A stretch of DNA of 64,000 nucleotides from Parastagonospora avenae f. sp. tritici 18332-5 (Eukaryota > Ascomycota > Dothideomycetes > Pleosporales > Phaeosphaeriaceae). Position 1 is the first letter of the stretch. Every line of letters starts with the position of its first letter. The stretch is taken from assembly GCA_022559985.1 (NCBI GenBank), contig JAFJTR010000001.1, forward strand, positions 248,001-312,000, in the 5' to 3' direction. Made by a program: the position numbers and the translations under genes. A model generated the notes under the pieces. It had not been told where the DNA came from. It saw nothing but the letters and a program-made list of their open reading frames with translations, and ran no database searches. Positions 20,620 to 32,864 of the stretch are shown here, in pieces.

Positions 20620-22968
20620 ATGTCTGTCAATTCGCGCAAGAGGAAGGTAGTGACAAAGGTCGCGCCTGTAGAGAGCAGCTCGGACGAAGAACTGGCGGAT
20701 GGTCTGCTCGACGGCATCTTGTCGCATTCAGAAGACGAGTCGGAGGATGACCAGGATGCAGAGGACACTGATGCGAGCAGTGTGATCGAGGGGCTGTCGG
20801 ATGAGGATATGCAAGACGAGGAAGAGTCAGGTGACGAGGCCGAAGAGATTCGCAAGCAGATGCGAAATCTCAACACCTCAGGAGGCTCACTGCAGCGCAA
20901 GACAAGACAGCCCGCACACGAAAGACTAGTCGACGGCGCAGATGGCGAGTTGGAAGAAGAAGAAGATGAGAGTCTAAAACCAAACTACACTGTCACGACC
21001 GACGCGCATGGTCAGGTCCGTTACCTGTACAAAGAGATCGACCCCGTCTACGAGTCCGACGATTCCGATGCTGAGGCGACCAACACAATTGGAAACATCC
21101 CTCTGACATACTACGACGAATACCCGCATATTGGTTACGATATCAATGGCAAGAAGATCATGCGACCTGCGAAGGGCGAGGCCCTCGATGCGCTCCTGGA
21201 CAGTATCGATATTCCCAAGGGATGGACTGGCCTGACGGATCCTCAGACAGGCAAACCCCTGAATCTGTCAGAGGAAGAGCTGGATGTATTGAAAAGATTG
21301 ACTAGAAACGAAGTTGTGGAAGATGGCTACGACCCTTATCCCGAGATGGTGGCATACTTTTCTGGAAAGCAGGAGATTATGCCCTTGAGCGCTGCTCCGG
21401 AGCCGAAACGACGATTCATTCCTTCTAAGCACGAAGCCAAGCGCGTCATGAAGATTGTGAAAGCAATCAGAGAAGGCCGCATCAAGCCTTACAAAGCGCC
21501 GGAGGAGTGGGAAGAGGACGAGCAGATCTCGTATGATGTTTGGGCAGATGAAAAGCCTCGTCCTGAGCACTCGATGCACATACCTGCCCCCAAGCTACCT
21601 CCACCAGGCTACGAGGCGAGCTACCACCCACCGCCCGAGTACTTACCAGACAAGGCTGAGGAAGAAGCATGGTTGCAAGCGGACGAGGAGGATCGCGAGA
21701 AGGACTTCCTGCCCAAAAATTACGAAGCATTGCGCAAGGTTCCCGGATACGAGACCTTTGTCAAAGAGCGCTTCGAGCGCAGTCTGGATTTATACCTGGC
21801 ACCCCGAGTGCGCAGGAATAGGCTCAATATCGATCCCGAATCCTTATTACCAAAGCTACCCGATCCCGAAGATCTTAAACCTTTCCCAACCACCTGTGCA
21901 GCCATTTTCAGAGGTCAAGAAGGCCGTGTTCGTTGTGTCTCTGTTGATCCGCAGGGTATATTCGTTGCCAGTGGAGGCGATGATGGATATGTGCGCATTT
22001 GGGAGCTTCTGACTGGCCGACAAGTATGGAATGCGAAATTATCAGACGAAGAAGCCGTTGATGCTGTACAATGGAGACCTACCAAAGATGCTTCGGTCCT
22101 GGCTGCTGCCTCTGGAGAGTACGTCTATCTGATCATTCCCTTTACGCTTTTGTCTCCCGACGTCGAACAATCTAGTCGCGATGTACTAGACGCGGGTTGG
22201 GGTTACGCAACTTCGAAACCCTCTACGACAACCAATGGCGAAGCCCCGAAGCAACCGCCCGGGAAGTGGAGTCGTCCTGGTAGCCGCATGGAGAACAAGG
22301 GAATACTGGTGCAGATCGAAGTTCGTTCAGCTGTCAAGATCATCAACTGGCATAGGCGAGGAGACTACTTTGCCACAGTTTCTCCTCGAGGTCAAAGCAC
22401 CGCAGTGGCCATACACACAGTCTCGAAGCACCTGACTCAATTGCCGTTCCGCCGCCTCAAGGGAATCGCTCAGACAGCGCAGTTTCACCCTTCCAAAGCC
22501 ATTTTCTTCGTCGCCACGCGCAACACAATCCGCAGCTACGATCTCGCGAAGCAAGAACTTGTCAAGATCCTGCAACCTGGTGCCAAATGGATCTCATCCA
22601 TCGACGTCCACCCCGGCGGAGACAACATCATCGTGGGCACTTACGACAAGCGACTCCTATGGCACGACTTGGATCTCTCAAACAAGCCTTACAAGACTCT
22701 GCGGTTCCACAAGGAAGCCATCCGAGCTGTCAAGTTTCACCAAGGAGGTCTCCCACTCTTTGCGGATGCTAGCGACGACGGTAGTTTGCAAATCTTCCAC
22801 GGCAAGGTCGTAGACGATCTCATGGAGAACGCGACTATAGTGCCATTGAAGGTGCTTAGGGGTCACAAAGTCAAGAGCAGGTTAGGTGTGATGGATCTGG
22901 ACTGGCATCCAAGGGAGCCATGGTGTGTCAGTGCTGGAGCTGACGGGTCGCTGAGACTGTGGAATTAG
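20620..22968 (+). CDS. ERB1: Ribosome biogenesis protein Erb1 (BOP1 homologue)
   Basis: Erb1 is a subunit of the PeBoW (Nop7-Erb1-Ytm1) complex that processes 27S pre-rRNA and builds the 60S subunit in the nucleolus. The single exon gives 782 aa from [10 protein letters not shown]; the frame is open 22 codons upstream, but this ATG sits before the conserved basic/acidic start. An acidic region ([20 protein letters not shown]) is followed by the BOP1 N-terminal domain ([38 protein letters not shown]), then seven WD40 repeats from about residue 425, including [18 protein letters not shown], and the end [12 protein letters not shown]. The length is normal. Confidence 0.94.
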   Translation: MSVNSRKRKVVTKVAPVESSSDEELADGLLDGILSHSEDESEDDQDAEDTDASSVIEGLSDEDMQDEEESGDEAEEIRKQMRNLNTSGGSLQRKTRQPAHERLVDGADGELEEEEDESLKPNYTVTTDAHGQVRYLYKEIDPVYESDDSDAEATNTIGNIPLTYYDEYPHIGYDINGKKIMRPAKGEALDALLDSIDIPKGWTGLTDPQTGKPLNLSEEELDVLKRLTRNEVVEDGYDPYPEMVAYFSGKQEIMPLSAAPEPKRRFIPSKHEAKRVMKIVKAIREGRIKPYKAPEEWEEDEQISYDVWADEKPRPEHSMHIPAPKLPPPGYEASYHPPPEYLPDKAEEEAWLQADEEDREKDFLPKNYEALRKVPGYETFVKERFERSLDLYLAPRVRRNRLNIDPESLLPKLPDPEDLKPFPTTCAAIFRGQEGRVRCVSVDPQGIFVASGGDDGYVRIWELLTGRQVWNAKLSDEEAVDAVQWRPTKDASVLAAASGEYVYLIIPFTLLSPDVEQSSRDVLDAGWGYATSKPSTTTNGEAPKQPPGKWSRPGSRMENKGILVQIEVRSAVKIINWHRRGDYFATVSPRGQSTAVAIHTVSKHLTQLPFRRLKGIAQTAQFHPSKAIFFVATRNTIRSYDLAKQELVKILQPGAKWISSIDVHPGGDNIIVGTYDKRLLWHDLDLSNKPYKTLRFHKEAIRAVKFHQGGLPLFADASDDGSLQIFHGKVVDDLMENATIVPLKVLRGHKVKSRLGVMDLDWHPREPWCVSAGADGSLRLWN

Positions 22969-23647
22969 ATGGACATGATACCAAAGTAGCATTCAACGGC
23001 GTCACGGGGTTGCAAAAAAGGCATTGTCAAATAAAATGTTCCTGTTTCCACTGTATGTAGTACTACGCAATGAGCCGATATTGTCGATCCAGGACACTGT
23101 GCAGTGTTCCGCAGCAACGCCCTTGGCTACCAAACAACCCAAGCATCGCACCTTCCGTCATCTCACACGACCGTACAGATATTGCGCAAAGTGTCGTCTT
23201 TCCGAGATTCACATGCAAGCGGCTAAATGGTGCTCGACAGGACTTTTGCGCCGCGTGCCATCGGAAACATGCAGCACGTGCTCGCATGCGACGTCCCCAG
23301 CGAACGACGTTGTGCGCAACGCCCTCGATTTTCGGTCCACCCGTTCTTGTCGATGCACGCCCACGCAGCGCTCGAGCCAGCGCAATAGTCGGCACGCCTT
23401 CGTCAGAGCGATCTTATTCGAGGCGCCACGGCCGCACTGATCTGCGACGGTGCTGCTGCAGCCAATCACGGTGCCAAATTCCCCCATGCACTCGTTCAGA
23501 CCGCAGTCCCCAGGGCTGCTACACAAGAGCCCACGCGACACCCCCAACAGTGATAATCATGCCGAGACAGTGCCCTGATAGTCTCTTTAACCCCTCAACT
23601 CCAGTCTGCTTCTTTGAGCAGACGCTGGACACCGACGAGCTCGTCCC
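22969..23647. other. Intergenic region upstream of bHLH gene
   Basis: Several overlapping open frames on both strands (for example 23070-23651 plus and 23209-23547 minus) are Arg/Cys-rich and low quality. I read the stretch as promoter and leader of the bHLH gene. Confidence 0.5.
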
Positions 23648-25007
23648 ATGAACATCACAGCTGCCCGAACAGTCATGCCGAAACCCAGCTTTCCGCCGAC
23701 GCCAGCAGCAAGCCTCGACATCACAGGCGACAGCAGCGCAAATGCCCCTCGGTTGGAGAACGGCTTCACACTCCCTCCTGCGGCTCTAGGTGGTGGCAGA
23801 GGCAGTGTTGCTAGCTCGTCCGGGCCGTCTGAAAATGCCTCAGACTCCTCCTACCGACCTATCTCGCCATCGTCCCCGGTCGCGAGCTCCAAACCTAGCC
23901 ATGCGCGGAAACGCTCCAGCACCACTGCCCAACAGGGTAGTGTCGTCACCAAGGACGATTACTCCCTCCCCCCTCCACCAACAAGGTCTCGTAAGATCAT
24001 CCAAATGAAGCCGAAAGATCAAGAAGCGGCCAAGCCTCCACAATCGCAGAACACCAAAAGCCAGGCGCCTGCAAGCACAGCAAATGGCACCAAACGGAAA
24101 CAGGCGAACAATACCAGTGCCGCTGGGCGCAAGATCGCCCGGAAGACGGCGCATAGCTTGATCGAGCGGAGAAGGAGGTCGAAGATGAATGAGGAGTTTG
24201 GGGTACTCAAGGACATGATTCCCGCCTGCCGGGGTCAGGAGATGCACAAGCTGGCTATACTCCAGGTACGCTCATCCACTTTCAGAGTAAGACGGCAATA
24301 TGTGCTAACTTCAGCAGGCCTCGATCGAATACATGCGATACTTGGAGCAATGCATCTCAGACTTGAAGTCCGCACACTCACGCCGTGATTCGCCCTCGTC
24401 TGTGATATCAGCTCCACCTCCGCTCAGGCGCATACAAGACGACGAGGAGGCAGACGAAGATGAAGACGAGGATGAAGAAATGGAAGACGCAACGTCCCCG
24501 ACGCACGTCGCTAGTGCCGTACAGAAGTCGGTATATACCTTTGTCAACCCCTCACCATCGCCAGTCATATATCCATCGGACCGAAGTGTGTATAGCAGTC
24601 ACTCCACAACAACTTCCCCGGCAATTCTTCCCCGCGATAGCGCCCACGGGCACTACTCGGCGAGCATCCAGTCCTCGGACCCACACCGCTACTCCCTGAC
24701 CTCATCGACGATCCGCTCCACTGTAACTTCGCCTTCGATTCAGGCTTCGCCAGCTTTCAGTGCCCACACGCCGTCTGCTACACTTTTCAGTAATCCTTTT
24801 GGGAATGGACCTTCGAGTACTGGTCCGCTCGCCGCTCCTGGATCGTCGCACAGTGCAGCCCCGTTCTCGCTCACATCGCCAGCACTGAAACCCCAGGCCG
24901 ATCGCGAGGACCATGAAGCGACAGAAGCCTTGTTGATGTTGAACACGGATCGCAGAAGCTGGAGTGGTGCTCGAGGCATGAGCGTCAAAGACATGCTGAG
25001 CGGATAA
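23648..25007 (+). CDS. bHLH transcription factor
   Basis: Two exons (23648-24265, 24318-25007) give 435 aa. The basic region and helix 1 (RKIARKTAHSLIERRRRSK, from residue 161) contain the H-E-R residues that read E-box DNA. Helix 2 (HKLAILQ / ASIEYMRYLEQC) is split by the 52-nt intron, whose donor is GTACG and branch CTAAC. The acceptor is a tandem CAGCAG, so one Gln may be included or skipped. An acidic run (DDEEADEDEDEDEEMED) and a Ser/Pro-rich tail follow, ending MSVKDMLSG. Dimerisation is probably through the helices alone, since no long leucine zipper follows. An alternative ATG is at 23678. It resembles Pho4-type fungal bHLH proteins, but I do not assign a name. Confidence 0.85.
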
Positions 25008-25793
25008 GAAGCCGCGTCTTGGAGCTATATGCGACTATTTCAACTAAGTCAGTGTTCAGCTCTTAAGGACGATTTCTTCGTGGTCCTCTAGACGCATGTG
25101 ACGGTTATAGATGCGTTATCATGATTTATCGGAAAAGCAGGTGCTTTTCTCTAGCATCATAGAGGCACGACACGGGGCAAGGGAGGAGAATTGATTTACT
25201 GCAGAGGCGCTGGAGGTCATCTGCTATACCTTGTTGCCCTTTTGGGGCGTATTATGAGATTATGCTTTTAAGGTCATCGTCAATTGTGCCTTTATTCTCA
25301 AATGAAGGATTAATGTAGTACAAAAGTGCAATGTTTTAAGCATACCTGCGCATGGTATGACAAAGTCTCGACCATCATCACTAGTCCAGTCCTGTTGTTG
25401 TTGTTGTAGTAGTAACTGTCTTACCGTGGGGACCCGGGAGCCGGTGACCGAGAAGGACCGATAGTGACTGAATATATATACCAACCTCACCTCAGCGTTC
25501 CCCTGGTGAACATCGTATATTATAACAGTACCTACAGAACCACATTAATTCGCCTGCATTATGCAGCATACTATGTCAGCAGCGCCAATCGACCACATGG
25601 ACCAAGGCCACCTAAGGTTTGCCCGCTGGCAGTAAGAGTTCCTTTGAGAATTTAAAGTCAACTTCAGTTCTTCACGGCTCTCACAATGTTTGCCCGCCTG
25701 AACGATGTCTCATTCTTGATGAGGGGTGTCTAGTCGGGCGACGCATCAAGTGTACAAAATGTGGTACTAGCTTCCACTCAGCACGTCTATCCC
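25008..25793. other. Gene-poor stretch downstream of bHLH gene
   Basis: Contains a short GTT/GTA trinucleotide run near 25393-25412. No supported gene was seen. Confidence 0.45.
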
Positions 25794-25970
25794 CTACGAG
25801 GACCTGCCGGAGTTCGATGAAAGCCGCCTCAGCAGGGTGCGCAGCTCTTGTAGAATTTCATTGGGATCCCGTTTCATTATCGTCTGCAAGAGTTGGATTA
25901 CGAAATCATGGTGGGTACTGAACTGCACCGCACAGTCAGAAATCACAAGTGCTCTACATTCCTGGAACAT
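25794..25970 (-). CDS. Small ORF, hypothetical 58-aa protein
   Basis: The frame from MFQECRALVISDC to LRRLSSNSGRSS is open and helix-like (HHDFVIQLLQTIMKRDPNEI), and stays open upstream without another ATG. An upstream exon is possible (ATG near 26094 or 26047), but no normal-length intron joins it in phase. It is the only support for a gene in this gap. Confidence 0.25.
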   Translation of the reverse strand: MFQECRALVISDCAVQFSTHHDFVIQLLQTIMKRDPNEILQELRTLLRRLSSNSGRSS

Positions 25971-26659
25971 CTCGGAGGATAACAGCCCCCGACGAGACTC
26001 AAAGTGCGTTGCCCTCCGAGCCAAGGCTCGTCACTGTGGGCCATTTCTAATGCTCTTGGAGGCCTCGTCGGCTCTTGGCGAAAGAAGAGTCATGTTCTCG
26101 CAGGGCTGAGATGGCGTCGGACGCAAACTTCGCACCGAGCAACAATGTCCTTCACATTTCTGCACATGCAAGTGCCGCACGCCACCTACGAAAGGGGCAG
26201 ATTATCATGCTCTTCCTCGGCAGTGCTGCGCAAGGCTGCGCAAGCTTTCAGCTGCTTCAAAGATGCACGAATGGAAGCGGACTAAAAGCCGACCCCACGC
26301 AACACATCTCGCTCTCTTGCTAACGCCGTACACCGAGCATCCACACGCCGAATGCGGCCTAGCGCGGCGGAGATAGTGATTGCCCTGTCCTTTCAGTATT
26401 TGCGACACGGCCATGTGGAACGCGGTCTAAACTCAAGCCGTACCTGAGCTCCTCTAATAAACTTTGCTTCTTCCTGCTTTGCTTTTCAACAAGTTAAGCC
26501 GGAGTGTCGCATCTTCGCCTGCTATTCCCCCACAGCGACTACGCGTGACCTGCGCCATTTAACATATCGCCACACTTCAACAGTGCTGCGTGGACCTTGA
26601 GATTTGCAGTAGCGAAAAAGTCATTTGCGACCAGCACAATATCACAGCATCCATTCGCG
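25971..26659. other. Gene-poor stretch upstream of MFS gene
   Basis: Short open frames on both strands have no coding context. The right part is the promoter and leader of the MFS transporter. Confidence 0.45.
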
Positions 26660-28445
26660 ATGTCCGCCATACACGACAGCGACCAGCGCTCAAGGAGTAG
26701 CTCGAGAACTAGAATCCAGGACCTGGAAATGGGTGAAGCGAGACGAGAGAAGGAAGAAGAAGTCGTTGAAGACGTGGTGCGTCTACACACAACAACTATC
26801 GTAACCAGTTATCTAACATTACACAGGAGCCACAGCAAGCAGAACAAGACATCGGCGCAGATCTCGAAAAGCATCTGTCAAGGAAGAGTACGCGCAAAGA
26901 CCAACTAGCACCAGAGAAGTACCCTTTGACTGATCTCGACAACAACCTTGTCGGCTGGGACTCGCAAGATGATCCAACAAACCCGCGCAACTTCCCCGAC
27001 AAACGCAAATGGACTATCCTATTCATGGTCGCCGCCATCACATTCCTCAGCCCCCTCGCCTCATCCATCTTCGCGCCCGGCATCCCCTTTGTCAACGCCG
27101 ACTTCAAGAACACGTCTCAAATCCTCGGATCATTCTCCGTCAGCGTGTACGTTCTTGGATTCGCGATCGGCCCGCTTATCCTGAGCCCGCTGTCGGAGAT
27201 CTATGGACGACGCATAGTCCTGAATGTATGCAATGTGTTTTTCTGCGCGTTCACGCTGGGTTGTGCGCTTGCGCCGAACCTAGAAGGGCTTATTACTATG
27301 CGGTTCCTCGCTGGATTTGCGGGCTCGGCTTGTCTCACGCTGGGCACGGGTGTCATCGCGGATATGTTTGTGCCTGCGCAGCGTGGTAAGGCCGTCGCGA
27401 TTTACTCGATGGGAATCCTTTTTGGACCTATCCTGGGACCCCTATGCGGTGGCTTCATTGCGCAGCGAGCCGGGTGGCGATGGGATATGTGGGTTGTTCT
27501 CATCGTTGGCTGCATCGTCACGATCGGCCTCCTCATCTTCAACACCGAAACCTACCACCCCGTCCTCCTGGAACAGAAGCTGAAGAAGCTTCGCAACGAG
27601 CTTGGCCGACCTGATCTCCAGAACATCATGACGTACAAAGAGGGTGCGCCCGCACGCACCCCAGTCGACGTCCTCAAGCACGGCATCACTCGGCCCTTGA
27701 AGATGCTGACCACATCGCCCATCGTCCTGCTCTGTTCGCTGTACATGTCCTTCCTGTTCGGCCTCTTGTTCCTGCTCTTCACCACGATTACCTCGGTCTT
27801 CATATCAACCTATGGCTGGCAGGCTGAAATGACTGGACTTGCCTACCTCGGAATCGGTGTCGGTAACTTCATGGGCATTATCTTTGTTGCGAAGACGTCC
27901 GACGCGACTATCATTCGTCTAGCGAAGAGGAACAAGGGTATCTACGAGCCTGAGATGCGCTTGCCGCTTTGTGTCTTCTTCGGTATGCTGATACCGATAT
28001 CGTTCTTCATGTAAGTTGATTACTGTGCCTGGATGTCTTCACGTTACTAACAATCTCTGCAGCTACGGTTGGACTTCTTTCTATAAAATACATTGGAGTA
28101 AGTCTTGTCAATCGCAACTGCCAAACTACACTAACCTCCCCAGTCGTACCCATCATCTCCCTCGTCCCCTTCGGCGTTGGTCTCATGGGCATCTTCGCGC
28201 CCCTGCAGACCTACATGATCGACTGTTTCCCACAATTTGCCGCCTCCGCCATTGCAGGCATGACCGCGCTGCGCTGTCTCTTCGGCGCCCTGCTTCCCCT
28301 CGCCGGACCGAAAATGTACGAGTCCCTAGGGCTTGGTTGGGGAAACAGTATGCTTGGTTTCCTGGCTATCGCATTCATCCCTGTGCCGGCGCTGCTGTTC
28401 AAGTATGGCAAGACGATTCGTCAGCGGTGGCCTATTAATGTGTAG
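26660..28445 (+). CDS. MFS drug:H+ antiporter-type transporter (DHA1 family)
   Basis: Four exons (26660-26776, 26827-28010, 28063-28097, 28144-28445) give 545 aa. Introns are 46-52 nt with good signals, and exon 3 is only 35 nt (IYGWTSFYKIHW region). The N terminus is cytosolic and charged; WDSQDDPTNPRNFPDKRKW marks the entry to the first of 12 membrane helices. Motif A follows helix 2 (LSEIYGRRIVLNV), the antiporter motif C lies in helix 5 (GILFGPILGPLCGG), and a long central loop separates the halves. Fungal relatives such as Flr1/Mdr1 export drugs and toxins at the plasma membrane. There is no nearby secondary-metabolite cluster, so the substrate is unknown. Confidence 0.88.
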
Positions 28446-28654
28446 ATGGAGAGTGAGGGATAACATGAGAGCATGAACGATACCCATATGAAGCGTGTGC
28501 ATAAGGCTCGGATTTGTAATGATACTGTAATGGTATAGCGATGAGCATAGATAGCAGGTGTACTATTTCAAATTTCAACGGTTTTTGGATATATACACTG
28601 GCATTTCCATGATTTCTCCAACAACTCCATATGGATCATTTCCTTCCACCACAC

Positions 28655-28891
28655 CTACCTACTCCTCCTCCACGCCAACCACTTTTCCCACGCACTCTCC
28701 TCTTTCTCCTTCCTATCCTCCGCACATTCGCAACACAACTTCGTCTCCTCAACGACTTCCGCACCGTCGTGTACGCACTCGACAGTCATGCTCGATGGGC
28801 CGAGTATGGCTAGCCCATGCCCGCAGATTATCGGGCGCGAGGTGAGCGTCTGGTGGCAGGCTTTGCAGCGGGTGGTGAGGAAGTGGCACAT
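28655..28891 (-). CDS. Small cysteine-rich hypothetical protein
   Basis: The 78-aa frame starts MCHFLTTRCKACHQTLTSRP and has paired cysteines (CKAC, later CCEC) that could bind zinc, followed by a charged C-terminal helix (EDRKEKEESAWEKWLAW). The frame stays open well upstream without another ATG. Short proteins beginning with M-C-aromatic and a first CxxC are common lineage-specific genes in dothideomycetes; that is from general familiarity, not a search. No signal peptide is present. Confidence 0.4.
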   Translation of the reverse strand: MCHFLTTRCKACHQTLTSRPIICGHGLAILGPSSMTVECVHDGAEVVEETKLCCECAEDRKEKEESAWEKWLAWRRSR

Positions 28892-29464
28892 TTCGATTGA
28901 GGGGTGGTGAGGAGGGAGGGGCTCTGTGGGTGGGGAACATTCTAGGTGTATGAAGTTGAGGGTGGTGAATGATGGAGTGAGGTGTAGTGAGGTGAAGCGG
29001 ATGTGTGCGTGGACATGGACGCGGCTTGGATAACATGTGATTCACCGTGGACCTTCCATATATTCACGAAGCGAAGCACAGGTAGAGGCAGGTGTAAAAA
29101 CAGACTACAATCTTTCCCCATTCGATTCGGGTGTATTCCATCTTAACTGTTCACATCGGCTAGCACACATTACATATCTCGGAGAGTTGGTACCTTCCTG
29201 ATCCGGCAACTGTTTTTGGGTGTTGAGCGCAGTAGTAACTTCAGTGAATTGATGCTTAAGGTGAGCATTAGGGACTTTTCACATTCGCAGTACGCACTAG
29301 CACACATCATATCTCTCAGAGACTCGATACCTTTCCAAACAGGCAAGTATTTTTGGGTGTTGAACACAGTGAAAATTTAAGTGAATTGAGGCTCTAGGTA
29401 AGCATCAGGGACAAGATTGAAATCTTGAGGAAGGGCCTGGTTTCCTATTACTCGAATGCCACCC
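28892..29464. other. Intergenic region with tandem duplication
   Basis: Apart from the duplicated segment described separately, this is the 3' flank of the sugar transporter and has no coding signal. Confidence 0.5.
29161..29412 (+). repeat. Diverged two-copy tandem duplication, about 115 bp units
   Basis: Units at 29161-29275 and 29298-29412 share the same order of words: TAGCACACAT at the start, TTTTTGGGTGTTGA in the middle, GTGAATTGA, then AGCAT followed by AGGGAC at the end. They differ by scattered substitutions, so the duplication is old. Confidence 0.8.
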
Positions 29465-31386
29465 TTACGCAGTCTCCGGCTTCACCTCCTGATGCAAACC
29501 CGTATCACCCTTTACAACTTTCTCAATGCTAGCCCTCGCCTCTTCCTTGGCCTTCGCATTCGACACCGCCGCCATTTCATCATGAAGTCGCGAATCGCCC
29601 CTCTTCGTCTTCCACGCCGGCGGTCCACCATTGCTGAAAAGCACTTCAATTTCCTCAATGGTCTTGCCGCAGGTTTCGGGGTACGTGAACCAAAATTGAA
29701 TAGCGCCGCCGAGACAGAGCGCGCCGAAGACGACGAAGAGGCGCCAGCGGATATTGAGGAAGGCTGGGGGGATGAATAGGCCGATTGCGAAGTTGAAGAC
29801 CCAGTTACTGTGACGCGTTAGCTTTTGCTCTCCTAAAATCTTGGGAGAGGAAAGAGTTGTACTGACCCGATGGCTGCGATACCCATGCCCGTCGCGCGGG
29901 TCTCAAGAGACCATACTTCGGCCGCGTAGACCCAACAGATTGGGGCGAGAGTAAGCGCGTAAATGATAATTAGGAGATAGGAAAATGCGATAACGGTGTG
30001 AGCAGGCGGCCCGGTGACTCGCATCACGACATTGGCGTTACCCGCAACACCCTCTGTGATACTTGTCAATATACACACATATTCAGACCAGACGAAGACT
30101 TACCAGGCACGTATGTGTAGTTGGACCCAAGAATACCGCCAACAACGAAGTGGCAGAATGCCATAGCGATAGCACCCCAGACGAGCAGTGTTCGTCTTCC
30201 GATCTTGTCGACGAAGAAGAACATGATCGACGAGAAGATGATGAAGAGAGCGTATTGGACACCTGACGCAATGAGGTTAATTTCGCCCTCGAGATTGGCC
30301 ATGTCTGAAGGATTGGTTAGCTAGGTTGGACGCATATTTTTTGTGGTGAGAACTTACAGAAGATGTAGACAATGTAGTAGGTCTGATGAATGCAGATTCA
30401 GTAAGTTTGGCAAGCGATCCTCGCAAACGAGTGCTACGTACCATAACATTCGCGCCGGAGAGTTGCTGCCACGCCTGGACAGAGAAGCCAGCGAGCGTTC
30501 GACGCCACATGCCATTGTACACGAATTTTCTCCAACTCTTTGGCGCGAGGCGCTCAGCGGTCAGCACCGTGATGATCTCCTCATATTCGGCGACGACGTA
30601 TTCGTTTGTAATGTCGCCGTTCGCCTGGATTTCTGCGAGAATGCGGAGAGCCTCCTCAGTGCGGTCGACCTTTGCGAGCCAACGCGGACTCTCCGGGAGG
30701 AAGGGAAGACCGATCATGAAAAAGACGCAGGGCACGAATTGAACGCCCCAAGCTGTTCGGAAAGAGGCTGTGGAATTCGCGTCGCCGATGTAGGAGCATC
30801 CATAACCAACAAAGTACCTTTTCGCACATCAGAAAATGCTCTGAAGGTGCAACTTGATGACTTACATGATAAGAATGCCCCACTCGATAGCCAATTGCTG
30901 GATGATGATGATAGCACCGCGCTGCGAATGCTTCGAAATTTCCGCAAGATAAACAGGCACCTGGGAAGAAGTGATTCCGACTGTGATACCATTGAGTACA
31001 CGTCCCGCAATGAGCATGCCTCTGCCATTGCACGCAACTTGAAGCGCAGTTCCAACAAGCCAGAAGATACAAGAGAATAAGAGCGCATCGCGACGACCAA
31101 ACTTGTCGGATATTGGTCCCGCCATTATTGAGCCGACAACTGAGCCAGCAGCGAGGGAGGAACCAATTGCTCCTTGCACGACGCCTGATGGGTTGTCGAA
31201 GTAGTTGCTGTACACGATCAACATACGGGTTCAAAGTCTTAGGTTCAGCGCAGCCTCTCACATATATTGATCTGTTCCAATAATCGCACTCATCGAGGAG
31301 ATATCGAAACCGAACAGCATACCACCCATGGTGGCGACGATCGCCAGGAAGTAGACATTATAGATCTTTGGGAACTTCTCGAACAT
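29465..31386 (-). CDS. MFS sugar transporter (hexose-transporter family)
   Basis: Seven exons give 532 aa: 31386-31262, 31207-30866, 30817-30442, 30382-30358, 30304-30104, 30053-29867 and 29807-29465. All phases agree. Family marks are MLFGFDISSMSAIIGTDQY in helix 1, SDKFGRRDAL after helix 2, FLPESPRWLAK ending the first half, SGANVMTYYIVYIF in helix 7, DKIGRRTLL, and PETCGKTIEEIE after helix 12, matching the sugar-porter PETKGxTLEE signature. It is expected in the plasma membrane importing hexoses by proton symport. Exon 4 is a 25-nt microexon lying in helix 7 at a position near the sugar site. The donor of the sixth intron is the weaker GTCAGT. Confidence 0.9.
30358..30382 (-). other. 25-nt microexon of the sugar transporter
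   Basis: It is bounded by CATCAG and GTAAGTTC. It encodes TYYIVYIF, which completes the conserved NVMTYYIVY sequence; skipping it would shift the frame. Confidence 0.85.
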
Positions 31387-32853
31387 GATGAAAGTCGTGA
31401 GCGCTCACAGCTCAAGGTCAAATGCAGACGTTGCGACCAGCCACGTAGCTGCAAGATCCTGGGATACGCGCTTGTTTATAAACTGCTCAAGGAAGCTTCG
31501 TATACCCCGTCGCCCATGTGCTCATAGACAATCATTTCCAGCTTGAGAAAATGCTCCGCCGCCCTGTCCAGCACTGATGCCAGGATAAAAGGAACATAAC
31601 CGACGGCAGCTAGTGTTCGTCTCTTTTCCCGTCTTTGCATGCTTGGAGTCGTGGGGAACCCAAGACTTAATTGGTGGAGAATACGGTCTGGGGACAGGGA
31701 GGTGGAGCTGGTCAAGGGCAAGGATCGTGGAGGCCTCCTCACCCGTCTTTGGCGAGGTAGGTGGCGCCTGCACCAAGACTCTAAATCAACGGCTTGTTGT
31801 CCGATCGCATGTTTAATTTGGCGATCTGGAGGTTCCTAAGGTCCGATGGTACCAAGAGGTGGCCGTGCTGACCACCATCGTACTTTACATGTGACGTTGC
31901 TGTTGTTGACGTAGGCAGAGGAATCACCGAGAGCCAAGATTTACGATTCCACAACCACCCCTCGACCTCTACCATATATCTGATGTTGTTGTTTTCCACT
32001 TGGTGAACTTCGTTGATGCCGATAACTATGTATCAGTTGACACCTGAGAGTTGATGAGCGGGTCCAGCTAATGACGAAGCCAGGCAATTGTCTCGGCAAG
32101 CAATTTTTTTAACTAGCTAGAATAAGTCGATCACGAATTTGACGTCACTGAGTGGAGTCTGCGGTGGGGAATCAGCAAATATATTCGGTGAATAGAACGC
32201 CGAAACATCGTCTGCCACACTTCGCCTTCATCGGTCTTGAAGATGGTCACCCTGCGACTCTTCCACCACGACCTGGCCTGCGGGTCGGCCCTACACGTGG
32301 AACAGGACTATCTTTCGCAGATCCAAACTCGTTCCTGCAAGACTTTGCTAGATGACTGGAAGTATGCTGAGCCTCAGTCAAATGTACAGCTTAAATGATA
32401 GTGTCTGAGTACCATGCAACTGTGTAGATGTTGTGATCGCATCGGTGACCGGGCTGCGGCAGGAGTCTCGTGCGTCATGACGGCGTTGTCGCTTGCCATG
32501 TTTGACATCTTGAGAATCAACATCAGTAGATCTACTCATTACTCTATTTCTGCTTCTCGCAGCATCGATACTGATATCAAGTATAGCGTGGGTGGTCACG
32601 CGGCGGTTCTGATGAACATCCTCGAGACTGTTGCGTTGCCTTGCTTTCGACCCGTCTTCGGCTGCTCTCCACACCGCTAGCCCCAGTCCGGCTCAACGCC
32701 CACATAGCTGAACGAAACTACAGCACAACGTATTGCAGTCCAATGAGAAGTTTCAAATCGGCCTCTGTGGGTGTCCCCATGGCTTGGAGTCACTTTGCTA
32801 CCAACAATAGATCTAATGTAATTGTCAAATTATCCATCAAAAGCATCTAGCTC
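31387..32853. other. Gene-poor stretch between sugar transporter and tRNA-Pro
   Basis: The left part is promoter and leader of the sugar transporter. Small frames at 31476-31776 and 32378-32674 (minus) and 32414-32680 (plus) overlap each other and lack context. No gene is supported. Confidence 0.45.
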
Positions 32854-32864
32854 GGTCTTGTGGT

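Noticed and set aside
23024..23651. Overlapping frames on both strands upstream of the bHLH gene
   Set aside because: Arg/Cys-rich, mutually overlapping and without splice or family support; read as promoter and leader.
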